In this document: in pieces, positions 36,477 through 48,092 of the stretch
How positions within the stretch are numbered: the first letter of the stretch is position 1
How the letters are laid out: every line of letters begins with the position of its first letter
Notes under the pieces: generated by a model
The model's input: the letters and a program-made list of their open reading frames with translations, nothing else
What the model was told of the DNA's origin: nothing
The model's database searches: none
Assembly: GCA_021234155.1 (NCBI GenBank)
Contig: JAJEKV010000016.1
Coordinates: 19,169,616 to 19,233,615 of the forward strand
Reading direction: 5' to 3'
Source of the DNA: Isoetes taiwanensis
Lineage: Eukaryota; Streptophyta; Lycopodiopsida; Isoetales; Isoetaceae
Length of the DNA: 64,000 nt
Position numbers and translations under genes: made by a program

Positions 36477-39400
36477 AATATCTTCATAAAACAATAGATG
36501 AGTTTCCATGTCCTCATCTAGCTCATCACTCTCACTCCAATTAGCTGAATCATCCTCGTCAATATTTTGTCGTGATTCTAAACATATATCTCTATGTCGC
36601 AAAAGTTCAATCAAATAACTCCCCAGCATGTCACTATCACCTGAGAAGAGAGTCGGGAGATCTATATGGTCTATCCCATATTTAACCCTTAATGCATCAT
36701 ATGCCACACATCGAAGTAATGTATGGTCCTCGTCCTCAACCTGATTTGTGTTACAGACTTTACAATACCTTTGATCTCTCGGTATGATATGCCCCCATCT
36801 GCCTGTTTCCACCCCCAAGTGATGTGAGCTAAGACGGCTCCTGCTAATAGTGTGTCTTTTCTGCATTGAAATATTTGCTTGCAAATGTTTTGCTGCCTCC
36901 AAGTCCGGATTTATATTTTATTTATGTAGTATCATCTTAGTCTTAGGCTGCATCCATAGCTTCCTGTGTATCCGGCTAGAAAGCCATTGCCTTAAATTCA
37001 AATTGACTGATAATATTTCATCCAGTTCAATGCATCTGGCCAGCCATTTTGCAGTATCATACCAAATCCCCTTTCCGTTACTAGATTTCAAGGCCCTGTG
37101 TGCAAGCCGTGATTCATCCTGGGCTAATACTTTCTGGAAATATGTAACACATCTCAAAATTGCTTCTCCTTCAAGTGGCATGAGGCCACTTTCTACTAAC
37201 ATCATCGGGTATGGTGTTTGGGTCTTGACCCCTAGCTCTAGTCTTAAAAACTTTTTCAAAACTTGCTCTATATCGTCCCATAGACATTGAGGCAAGCTTG
37301 GCCCCCAGACTTCGCATCCATACAAGAGCACGCTCTGCACCAGGGATTGATACAATTTCACCTTAAGAGTCCAAGACCATAAATGTATTCTTCGACACAT
37401 GCTCTGCAATGCATATAGTGCTCTTTGCCCTCCGACCACTTTCGTTGTGTAATGCATGCATTCCACACAATAATTCTAACGAAAGTAAGACCCAAGTATT
37501 TGTTGGAATCGCACATAGTTACAGAATTTCCCTTATAGCTGAAAATTGGCTCTTGTCTAAGGGCCCCAACGACCATGATGTTTGTTTTGTCTAAATTTAC
37601 ACGCATACCGGTCGATCCGCGAGAAAAGCCCAATCCGTTTAAGTGTTCTGCATATGCTCTTTTGTCCGTGCAAAGATGACCACATCGTCCGCGTACATGA
37701 GTAACTGAAGAATATATCCGTGCAATTCCATTCCTCCTGGGCAATTAGTGTTAAGCCAGGCTTCAAGGCTATCAATAAACAGGCCAAACAATGTGGGCGA
37801 CAGCGGGCATCCCTGTTTCACCCCAATATTGCTCTCTACTTGTGCTGAAATTTCAGATGAGAAGGGTTGTGACGACTCTACGGTACTTTTTCATAATGCA
37901 TTTGCACAGCTCCCCTGAGTTCCAGTGGTACATTAAGTGTTTCCATTCTCTCCCATAGTTTCATCCGAGGAACCTTATCAAAAGCTTTTTTAAAATCAAC
38001 AAAAGCTATGTATACTGGTCTTTTTGTTCCCTTAACCTGGTCAAAAATTGTTTTCAGTACCAACAAATGGTCTAATGTGGATCTGCCATGTCTAAATCCT
38101 GCCTGTGTTTCAGCCCTCTTTTGGTTAACTTCTGCCCAAGTGCTCAATGTCTTTTCCAAAATGCATGCAAAGAGCTTTGAGAATAAGTTACTTACAAGAA
38201 TTGTCCTGTAGTTGTTTGCTTCATGACGAGATCCTCCTTTATGGATCGGGACTATCCTGTTTCTGCTCCAATCAGGTGGTAGACCGTGTTCCAACGCTCG
38301 GTTAAACATGAGTGTCAATGTAGGGATGATACTTGGCCCTGCCCATTTGATGTGTTCTGCGCTAAGACCATTCAGGTCAGCTGCTTTGCCATTTGACAAA
38401 GAGATAATCCCATCTGTGACCTCTTCTTCTTTGAATAACAAGGTCAATCTGGTGCCTTCTATGTGAGCTATGTCATCGTTATGGTATAAAGCTACCACAT
38501 GCTGCCATAATTCTTGCGCTTCCAATGGGATATCAGCCTTGGTATGTTTCTTTAGTTCCTTCCAAAACAGAAATAGGCTCCTCCAAGTATCTTGAGCATA
38601 GGGCTTGCTGCTTGTTCTTGAGGTATTGTCTCTTCTTAGACCTCGTAACTTGTTTGTATTTCTGTTTATAATATGTCTTAACAGATTGATCACAAGTTTT
38701 CCACTGCTTTTTGGCATCTCGGCATGCTTGGTCGAACCATGCCTTGCATGGTAAACCCTTACGTGCTCTATGTGATGCAAAGATTTCATGGGACGCAGCC
38801 CCTAAGATATGCACTAGTTGCTGATTCATGGTGGATATATCCTCTCCCCATTGTGTATGAGTTAGCTTGTCTGCAACACAATCTCTGTATTGAACACGCA
38901 AGTAAGGTTTCAGAAGGTATCTCCCTTTCTTATGCTGTATTTTTGGAGCAGGCTGCTGCGTAACATTGAGCTGAAAATGCAATGGAGTATGATCGGACTC
39001 TAATTCTTCATCTCCTATTATGAAATCAGCAAGATCATGGGTTGTTTCTTCCGACATGGCTAAATAGTCAACCGTGTTACGAGATCTACAAGTGTTTTTC
39101 ATGGTATGTGGAAATCTGTCAAGTCCGTTGCAGATTATGAGCCCTGCGCTGCTACATAAAGAAAGGAATTTCCTGCCACTTCTGGTTATAATTGGATCTC
39201 TGGATTGTCTTCTTTTTCCCAACATTTGCATTCCTCGTTCATCTACTTCCTCTAACCAGATCGGATCTTTATCCAGTGTGTATGTGGTGGCCTGTAAATT
39301 ACCAATCCGTCCGTTAAAATCCCCTACTAAGATGATCTTGCCCTGCTCCTGGAAGTGTATCAGATCTTGTTCTAATGTGAAAAACAAGTCCTCATTTGAG

Positions 39401-39780
39401 GCATCAGTCTCCGAATATGTTTTTGTATGCCTGGATGCAAAGTAACATACAGCCATATAATAAGGAATATGTAATCCCTTGATTTCTATCCAAATGTACT
39501 GACAGTTCTTGTCTTTTTTTATACCAGTTACCATCTCCTTGTACTCTGGTCGTACAAAGCATGCTATCCCTCCATTTCCCATGTCTTTATCATTGAATCT
39601 TGCATTATGTACTGAGTATATCATCTCAAACCCCTCAATATCTGGAAGTGCATATAAGTCGTGCTCTTTTGTTTCTACAAAGCATATGACATCTACTTTC
39701 TCTAGTATATCATACATGCTGATCACCTTGTCAATAGTCGGTCTATTGATGTTCCAGGTATCTATCTGAAGGCCTCCTGC
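36477..39780 (-). pseudogene. LINE3 ORF2 (endonuclease, RT, zinc finger), several frameshifts
   Basis: Endonuclease frame 39726-38533: DVICFVETKEHD, GNGGIACFVRPEY, QYIWIEIKG, ILVGDFNGRIG, NTVDYLAMSE, ESDHTPLHF. RT frames 38789-37878 and 37821-37639: LSNGKAADLNG, NRIVPIHKGGS, QAGFRHGRSTLDHLLVL, YIAFVDFKKAFDKVPR, MKQGCPLSPTLFGLFID, LLMYADDVVIFAR. C-terminal frames 37466-36477: LVQSVLLYGCEVWGP, LSSHHLGVETGRWG, and YCKVCNTNQVEDEDHTLLRC. Frameshifts occur near 38560, 37880, 37640, 37450 and 36910. All domains are present but the gene is dead. Confidence 0.9.
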
Positions 39781-39789
39781 GTCTCCCTA

Positions 39790-40480
39790 TTAAGAACGGC
39801 TTTCCCTTTGACCCATTTCACGTTACGGTGATTTGCCTTTGCTTCCTTAAACTTTGTCATCTCGATTTTCTTTTCTTGCGGTTTTGTTCTTTTGTGAGAG
39901 GTCGTCATTGACCCATATAAATTTCCCTTTCAGATTATGTCTATGTTTCAAGACTTTAAATCTGTCTTCTCGGTTTACAAATTTCACAAGGACATAATAG
40001 GTGTGCCATGTTCTTTCTTGCCAATTCTAAAAGCTTCCAAACACCACAGCTTCAACTTGCATTTCCTCTGTAAAGAACTTCTAGCAATTTGCCTTTGTAT
40101 CTTCTTTTTCTTTCTCGGGAAGGCCCTACGATCCGAGAAGATTCAATGCTTTCGTTGTTTTCTTTTCACGGGTCTCCATAATTTTCAAATGCTGTTTATT
40201 TCGGATAGATTTGCATCACGGTCGAACTCTTCCTCTTGTGTCTCCTTTAGAATCACAATATCGATTTGACTTTCTTTGCATTTCCTCTTTATTTCTGGAA
40301 ATTCTTCTGAGTAGTTCATTCTCTGTTCTTAGATTTATTATCTCGCCATGAGTTTGTCTTCTCCGACTTCTTTGCCTCTTTCCTAAAAGTTATTATTTCC
40401 CTCGGATCGTGGGCCAGTGAAATCCGCTTGTATCCCCTTGTTGAATATTTCATCCTCGATTAGTCATCCACGCCCTTTGT
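39790..40480 (-). pseudogene. LINE3 ORF1 (L1 ORF1p-like), decayed
   Basis: On the minus strand, MAKPKHKRDKGRG appears at ~40506, followed in mixed frames by coiled-coil-like NLRTENELLRRISRNKEEMQ. Next come GLPEKEKEDTK and then VKFVNREDRFKVLKHR and LKGKFIWVNDDLS. This order (coiled coil, RRM-like GLPE block, C-terminal FINxDLT-like block) is that of L1 ORF1 nucleic-acid chaperones. Multiple frameshifts and stops. Confidence 0.6.
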
Positions 40481-40552
40481 CTCGCTTATGCTTTGGTTTT
40501 GCCATTCCCTAAAGATAGAGAAGTACCCAAAGCGCCAAGGAGAAGCGTAAGC

Positions 40553-40580
40553 AGAGAGAGAGAGAGAGAGAAGAGAGAGA
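40553..40580. repeat. (GA)n microsatellite, tract 6
   Basis: A short tract (28 bp, one AA interruption) between the 5' end of LINE3 and the (ATGAA)n-type tail of LINE4. Confidence 0.95.
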
Positions 40581-40639
40581 AAATGAAATGAAATGAAATT
40601 TATTATTACGTCTTGAGACCGCCCGGTCTATGAGGCGAT

Positions 40640-43600
40640 TACATTACACTCAAAATTATAAAATAAGTCATCCGGTCGTCCTCGAGAGAACAACACCCAG
40701 GCTCCTCTACCTCAATCTGTCACCCTTTGTTGCTTCATCGGGGACCTCTCTATGGTTAAGAATGTCCATAATACAACCTCAATGCATGAGCACACTTTTG
40801 TCGAAAAGAAATCAACAAAGCGAAATAGCACTAGACCCCCATGCTTGACGGGATATCGAATAAAGCGCGACAAAAAGCGGGACATGGGCCTCATCTTCTA
40901 CTACTCCCGCATCACATAGCTGACAATGTCTAAGATCATGCGCCAATGTGCGCCCATCTCCCAATCTCCACACCAAGTCGGTGTGAGCTCAACCGTATTC
41001 TTGCGATTGCATGCCTAAGTTTCAGCGATATGGGTTCCCTAAGATCTTTGTGCTTCTTGCGAGAGATGGATTTATGTGAGCCTTATAATACTCTTTCTTC
41101 ACGGTGGCACGCTCCATGACTTACTCAAGAAACTATCTCGAACCCAACCACTAATGTCCTCTTTGTGCATCTCCAAATCCTGTATGTTCATCCCCATTTC
41201 ATAAGCCATCGTCTATATCGCACACCGGCCTTTACTTACGGTTTCCTCTAAAAGCAAGTCTAGGCAAGCTATTATTGACATATCATATAGGACTTTGCAC
41301 ATATAGCGCAGTGGTCGCAAAGAGCCTCGACTTCGGTGGCATCATTCCACTTTCAACTAGCATCATGTCATATGGTGTTTTGCATCTTTGTGCCCAACTC
41401 AGGTATGAAAAAATTTCTTCGTATCTTTTTTCCACTTTTTGCCCGCTATCATTAGCAAGGCTGGTCCCCGGACTTCCAGACCATATAGCACAACCGTCAC
41501 GGACAAGCACCTTGTAGAGCATACGCTTCATCTCAAAATTCCATATCTCTGCATTCACACACTTCCTTTGCATGGCATACAACGGCTTTTAGACCGCATT
41601 CACCCTATGTTCCACTTTGCTTGATTCCAATTAGGGACTCTTATCTACGGTTAGGCCCAAATATTTGTAATTCTCTACCACTTCCACTTGCCTATCCTTA
41701 TAGTAGAATCGAACATGTTAGTCTTTTTTGCCCCAAACACCACTTTGCCTTGGTCTTATCTAGATTCACCCGCATGCCCTTATCCTCGCAAAAATGCTTC
41801 AAGCACATCCAAATGCTTTTGCATCCCTTGTATGCTCCGGGACAGCAATACTACATCATCGACATATAATAGAAGCATGAATACATACTCTCTCGGGCGG
41901 TACCATCTCCCCATGTGCTCGTTACCCACCCTTCAAGTTGGTCTATGAATAAGCGAAAAAGAGTAGGTGACGATTGGACATCCTTGCTTTACTCCCATAT
42001 TGCTTTCTACCATCTCATCACATAACTCCACAAAGGGGAATGACGGCTGCACTAGAACCTTGCCATAAAAGCACACCTACCGCATATCAGGCTCAATCGG
42101 GATGTTCAGGTCTACCATTCTCTGCCACAAATTCCGCCTATTAACCATGTCAAAAGCTTTGCTAAAGTCTACAAAAGTAGCATATAGTGGTTTCTTCTTG
42201 CCGACTACTGAGCTAAGTTCAAAAGCATCTTAAGAGAGATCGTCGGATCATTTTATCGAAAAGCATCTAAAACATCGAAGCATCTAAGTTTTAAGATCAC
42301 GGTTAAGATCGTTGAAAAAAAAATAAATTGTCAAAAAATACCTTCACTCCATTGGAGCCTTAAATACCTTTGATCTATAGAGACTTTTAGAATTAAAGTA
42401 CGGAATATTTATGAATAATAGAAGAAAAGCGTTACGGATCTTCTTTATTCACCGGTTTCTTCTTCTGCCGAATCCTTTTGCGTTGTTGCGGGGTCTCTGA
42501 TGGGTTGCGGCATACCCTTTTCTCTATTGCTGACCTCTCAATCCGGATGCAAACTTCGGCCCAACTCTCCGACCTCCTTATAGACCCTACATACCCGGTT
42601 TGTGCGCTTGCCCCATCGTCAACAAAAGAGCTTTGAAGAAAATAGTTCTGAAGGCCAAAGAGGCAACAAAGCGCACCTATTTTAGGGTCATCGATACCCG
42701 AGCAACCTAATCCAAGTGTTTTGGCAAAAAAAAAAATTTTGAAAAAATAAGGTGAAGCATCTATGTCGGATCTTGCGGTGTCGATCTTGCACACATCTAC
42801 ATCTAAGCATCTTATTTTAAGATCGCACATCTTCTTACTTAACTTAGCTCTTGAGTCCATCATAGCGGAGAGTAATCAAGTGGTCAATTGTGGACTTTTT
42901 GGGTCTAAAGCCCGCTTGTCCAATGGCTCTAGCATTGTTATCCTCTGCCCAAGCACTTATCTTTAGCTCAAGGATAGAAGCGAATAATTTTGCATATAGG
43001 CGCCAACCATAATAGTCGCGGTAGTTACTCGGATTGGATACTTCCACGATTTATGTAGCGGTACCACCCTATTCACTGCCCGGGATGTTGGAAAGCCATC
43101 TCTCCGGTGCCATATTAAACATATCTACCAGCTTAATTGCTACTTCTTCTCTGCCCATTTAAGCATTTCAGCCATAAGACCACAAGCGTCTGCCCGGCTT
43201 TGCCATTGGCAAGCCTTTTAAGCCCATCTTGCACATCGGCTAGAGTGAAAGCAAGTGTATCCGATATAGCATATGTGTCTTCATTTGCCTCCATCATAGC
43301 TTCCGCCTCGGGGAACATTATACGACTTTACGTTACATGTGCCATAAGTGCCTCTACATGTAATCCATCCGTTCTATATTTCATGGGTTTGAGTCTTCTC
43401 GAACTTCTTCGGATCTACCAAAGAATTCCTCCATCATTTTCTTATGTTTCTTGTATAGGTATGCCTTCTTTTTATTTTTAATCAGCCTAATGTATATCCT
43501 CCGTTCACATGCTTTCTCGCCCCTTAAGCGCTCTAAATTTTGCCCTCGATGCTTGCACTGCGCATCGAACCAGCTATTGCAAGGCAGCCCCATCCTTTGA

Positions 43601-44549
43601 TATGATACAAAGCAACTATCCGTGATTGCAACAAAATCTCGGACAATGCATCACTTTTTCCTTGTAATGTGTCGGGCCATACAATAGAAGTCACTTTACG
43701 TTCACATATATCACCATATTTATCTGCTTTGTCGTATTTCAAATATATTCGTTTGCTTTTATGTATGGCTTCACCCTTACAGCTCCATTGCACCTTAATC
43801 TTTATAGAGATGGGCACATGATCTGAATTTTCATTTTCATCTCCAATTGACATACCAACAAGCTGTTCGGCAAAAGAGGGTTTGGCAATGACATAATCTA
43901 CTACACTGGCATTTCTCGCAGTGCGTTTGCACGATCCGGGTATCTAGCGGTGCCATTAAAGATTACCATCTCAAAGCCACTACACAAATGCAAAGACATG
44001 ACGCCCTGCGGTGTTGGCCATTTCACACCATCATCGATAACTTTGTTCGGCCTGATTTTTTTAGTTCGTCATTATCCATCATCTCCAACCACTCTGTTTC
44101 TCCATCCGGACTAACCATAGCTGCCTGTTGGTTTCCCGTTCGTCCATTAAAATCCCCTAACAATACTACTTCCCCTGTCATGCTCAATGTTAGTATATCC
44201 TGCTCCAGATGAAAAAATGGGTCATCTTTATCCAAATCTCCTTTGTTATATATAGGCGACTCTCTTGGTGGAAAATAACACCCGGCCACGTAGATCTTAC
44301 CAATTCTACCTGGTAGCTCAATCCAAATGTACTGTGCTGATGCTTTCTGTTCCAACACACAAACTGCATGGGCAATTTCATTCCTAGCATAACATGCAAT
44401 CCCTCCGAACCCTTAAGATTCCACCCTTTATTATTCCATACCGAATGCGGCATTGTGAATCCAAAATATCCGGAGACCTTTCTCTTCATGCTCACATGTT
44501 TCCAAGAAAAAATTACATCTACATCATCTAACGATCTGCCATAGTGCAT
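40640..44549 (-). pseudogene. LINE4 ORF2 fragments (endonuclease to RT C-terminus)
   Basis: Pieces in order: QYIWIELPGRIGKIYVAGCY, VVLLGDFNGRTGNQQAAM, ENSDHVPISIKI, GLPCNSWFDAQCKHRGQN, LKRLANGKAGQT, LFASILELKISAWAED, QAGFRPKKSTIDHLITL. After the insertion the RT continues with PLYATFVDFSKAFDMV (42200-42150) and pieces of YVDDVVLLSRSIQG-like RT sequence near 41850, then the C-terminal RCKTPYDMMLVESGMMPPKS. More than ten frameshifts or stops. Confidence 0.8.
42210..42851. mobile_element. Non-coding TIR element inserted in LINE4 RT, ~640 bp
   Basis: GAGCTAAGTT at the left end and AACTTAGCTC at the right end are inverted repeats. Subterminal AGCATCTAAG-type motifs recur at both ends. TGAG occurs on both sides (42209-42212 and 42852-42855). 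The RT reading of LINE4 can be rejoined across it (STIDHLITLR, then GKKKPLYATFVDFSKAF), which proves an insertion. The superfamily is not resolved. Confidence 0.7.
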
Positions 44550-44599
44550 ACTTTGCTATGTTTTAAGGTATTTATATTCCAACATACTAACTTTGGCGG

Positions 44600-45400
44600 T
44601 CGCTATTTCCTATGCATCTTCTATCACGGCTTTTCCTCCTCTCCATGAAGTACGCCTTTCCGCTGCCCTAGCCTCCTTCATTTTTCACAATGTCTTCTTT
44701 CCTCTCTGAAATTGCATCCCGGTTAAATCGTCGTTAATCCGGATAAATTGGCCCTTAAAGCCGGCCGGTTTACGCATCACTCTCGCTTTAGCTTCTTTGC
44801 TTGCACATTTGACCCGAATGCTTGCGTGTCCCCTCACCTTTCTTGCCAATTCGATATGCCTCCGTAATATGCACCTGCTTGGATTTGCATTCTTTACGCA
44901 AGGAAGGTATGAGCAGCGACCCGGTGTCCTCATTCTCCTTTTCTGGTAGGCCAGCAATTCTGAAATTATTAGCCTTCGATTCCCTTTCATGCATATCAGC
45001 CAAGTGCTCCATTTTCTCATTCAAAGCATCAATTGCTCCTTGAAAACCATCATTTGAGCCCCTATTCGAAGTCTCAGCTTGATCCATGACCCCTTTGTCT
45101 CGATCGGCTTGCTAGCTGCGCCTTTTTGAGCTCTACATTTTCACTCTTTAAAGAACACAAAGACTCATTCATACCTTGCAAAAGCTTAAGCATTTGTGCC
45201 TGATGGGCTGCCACCTCCTTCCTTGCACCTTTCTGCTTCCTTCTGGATCGCTCCATGGATTCTAGTAGCTTCATCATCACCGTAAGCAATTGACCCATTA
45301 GCATCTCTCCTCCCAAGAATCCAGAAGGCGCCATAGCTCGCTGCAAATCAGCCCCAAAGACAGGCCCAAGCCCTCCTGATATGTCGCCCTTCAGCCCCAA
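44600..45400 (-). pseudogene. LINE4 ORF1 (L1 ORF1p-like: coiled coil, RRM-like, CTD)
   Basis: Frame 45400-45074 has a leucine/glutamine-rich coiled-coil region (QMLKLLQGMNESLCSLKSEN). Frame 45087-44788 has EKMEHLADMHERESK, NNFRIAGLPEKENEDT and VHITEAYRIGKKGEGT. Frame 45020-44685 has KPAGFKGQFIRINDDLTGMQ. This matches L1-type ORF1 proteins (NLRIxGLPE, ITxAHRIG, FINxDLT). Two frameshifts separate the parts. ORF1 binds the LINE RNA. Confidence 0.75.
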
Positions 45401-45588
45401 ATCGCTTGCCTCTGCCTCCGGAGATTCCGCTAAGTACCAGAGTCCCCATCCGAGGTGTCATCCGATATGTCTTCTGTAAGAACTTCCTTGCCCTGCCTTT
45501 TACATTCATTTTTTACCTTCTTGACATTGCCTACCACAGATTTATTTGCCCCCAGGGAGCCGGAATCAGCCTTTGGAGCCCACCTCCT

Positions 45589-45590
<2 letters not shown>

Positions 45591-45669
<79 letters not shown>
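45591..45669. repeat. (GA)n microsatellite, tract 7, followed by (AGA)n
   Basis: About 40 GA units at the 5' end of LINE4, continuing into (AGA)7 to ~45692. This is the right border of the (GA)n nest; unrelated AT-rich sequence follows. Confidence 0.98.
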
Positions 45670-45673
<4 letters not shown>

Positions 45674-45725
45674 AGAAGAAGAAGAAGAAGAGATTTTAAC
45701 GGTCTTTTCTTGAACTTTAGATAGA

Positions 45726-46063
45726 CGAACGTATGATTAGTCGTGGTCTACAATGATCTTTGAATATTGAATAACTCAAGAGCAGGAGATCAAAAATATA
45801 AAAGATGTATTGTGAACATGCTTTATCAAACAACCTGATATAATTCCTTGTTCAACTCTCATGTGAATGCTTTATCAAACAACCTGCATATTCCTTGTTC
45901 AACTCTCATGGAAATTGAAAAAGCTTCATGATTAGTCGTGGTCTACAATGATCTTTGAATATTGAATAACTCAAGAGTAGGAGATCAAAAATATAAAAGA
46001 TGTATTGTGAACATGCTTTATCAAACAACCTGATATAATTCCTTGTTCAACTCTCATGTGAAC
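45726..46063. repeat. Recent tandem duplication, ~196-bp offset
   Basis: TGATTAGTCGTGGTCTACAA through CTTGTTCAACTCTCATG recurs at about 45731 and 45927 with one or two differences over ~130 bp. A shorter internal repeat (GCTTTATCAAACAACCTG) is also present. Confidence 0.85.
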
Positions 46064-48081
46064 TGTTGGATATTGTGGAAATTGAAAAAGCTTTATATTG
46101 TGCGCATGGGCATTGTCTCCGATCATTCCATGAGATCATGTGAAGGAGAGACATGTAATAAAGACAATAGTCACATTATTCTAGAGTGCCTTGCCTAGCG
46201 TTAGGACATCAAACCATTCAAAAGCATTTTTATGTTTGTGGCCTACCTTAGTCTGTGCCCTGCAAGGATTTCAACTGTCTAATTTAATAACTCGAAAACA
46301 AATGTGACCACATCATTTATCATGTTCATTACACCTAGATAAAGGTCAAGCAATTTTTTGAAGGGGTTTGTAGATCCTTACATACAACATCATCAGATCC
46401 TTTCATGCACGTGGTCGCTAAGCATTTTATTGGCAAGGAGTTTGAATAAACTAAGAAGATCAAGACCTTTACTAATGCTCATGCTATTATATTAAAAATT
46501 TGGCTGTGCCTCTAAATTGTTTTTTGAACATTACTTGGTTCTAGCCATTTTGCAAATGGATATATGTTGCATATAGTTCTATTATATTACCAATTAAACT
46601 GTTGATTCTTAGATTGTTCATTCATTAAGTATTTCAACTGCTTCAAGTTTTTTTCAACTTGTTTCCTCACAAGCCACTAATTGCCAATGAAAGTGCACTT
46701 AATGAAAAACATAATTAGATAGTTAAATTTATAACTACATTTGGATACCCCTCTTTTTCTTAAGGCAAAAGTCATGCAAAGAATACTCCATATTGCACCA
46801 CGTAATGTTTCTTTAAAGTTCATCATGTTATCATTTGTTCATTTCTTTAATTGGCGTATGAGCATTCCGATGAAGTTCATGATGTTATGATTTCTTTCAT
46901 TGAGATAAAAGACAGAAGAATGAGGTTTCTTGGCGCAGGCGCCTGCAGCTAGGGCGGTGGCAGTAGGGGAGGCTGCCCCTCTTTCTTGCCTTTCTGGCAC
47001 TGCTGCAACACCTTTGGATCTGGTCAGAAGCAAGCCAGCGGCTAGCAAGGACATGGCAAATAGATTCTTGGGTCTGCGTTGTTCACACAGGCTGAAATTT
47101 TTGTGGTTTTGGAAGCATCTTCAGGGCAGTTTCCTGATCTCAGGTAAACCACTAATGTGGTATTTCGTTCTAATGCTCTTTGGCATTATAATCTCTTTCA
47201 AAGATTGCACTGAAACACCACGGATGCTTATAAGATGGAACGGAATTTTGTGAGCTCTTGAGAGATGTTTTTTAGCCTTGTGAAAATTTGCAGTCCTTGT
47301 TTTTATACAGAGTCTAGAAAATCTTTGGCTATTTCCTTCATTTCATTCTCTGTTTCGTTCTTACTAGCAAGAAAGGAACAAATTTCACAAGATTTGATCA
47401 AATTTTTTCTTTCAAATCAGAAAGTTTGTTGTGAGAATTCTGGATGTATTGAGGTTTGAATCGAAGTGGTATAATATTGCATGGCAGGGCAGAAAATAGC
47501 TTGTTCAAGATCTGAATCTTGATTTAAACTTCAAGAATCCCCATGCTATCTCAAGTATTTCATGCTTAAATAGCCGCTCAAGTACTAAGGCTTGAGTGTA
47601 GATTTTGGTAATGATAAGCCAAACTACAAGTTTACATTCTAAATAATGTTAAGCTTGGAATAGGATCACTCGATAGTGATATGTCAAGTTGCTTGAAATC
47701 TAATGTTACACTATGCAGTTGTAATAGAATTTTGGCGTTCAGCATCGAGCAAGACCATGTAACTTCCTCCACTTCTCATTATACCTTTGCTATGATTCTT
47801 TAGAAATTGAAAGATTTTTTCGGGAGCGTTCTTTCCTAGCATCATCTTGGCTACTCTGATTACCATAGGGGAGGATTCTATGTGCTTAATATATATCTTC
47901 TATGTTCAGATCACTCCTATATATGTTTCTAAAACATTGTACTTCTTATTCCAATATAACATAAAAATTTCTCACGCTCTCAGAAAAAAAACTAGCAAAA
48001 AGGCACGCCAAAGACCAAATAAAATAAAGTTGCAGGACTTCTTTATATCTAACGCGGCTCCTTTTTTGCTTTTTCTCATAT
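46064..48081. other. No supported gene
   Basis: AT-rich sequence. A GC-richer patch at 46930-47060 gives an open frame (46930-47253) without any recognisable domain; it may be a retro-fragment. A T-run near 48091 belongs to the L1 that follows. Confidence 0.4.
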
Positions 48082-48092
48082 ATTTCTCCATT
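48082..48092. repeat. Target-site duplication of the L1, left copy
   Basis: ATTTCTCCATT, identical to 51941-51951, directly before the T-run that is the poly(A) tail of the minus-strand L1. Confidence 0.8.

Larger units (their letters stand above)
36424..40552 (-). mobile_element. LINE3: near full-length LINE (ORF1 and ORF2)
   Basis: Minus-strand element of 4.1 kb with ORF1 and ORF2 traces. The 3' end has a hairpin in the same place as the other LINEs but with a different stem (AGGCC TTTGA GGCCT in RNA sense). It ends in ACATAATAAACT, then (TC)n. The 5' end lies at (GA)n tract 6. Confidence 0.85.
40581..45590 (-). mobile_element. LINE4: full-length but heavily decayed LINE
   Basis: 5.0 kb on the minus strand, including a 0.64-kb insertion at about 42210-42851. 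The 3' end has (TTTCA)3 after ACGTAATAATAAA and the hairpin AGACCG GG CGGTCT. The 5' end (GGAGGTGGGCTCCAAAGG) meets (GA)n tract 7. ORF1 and ORF2 are present in fragments. Confidence 0.85.
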
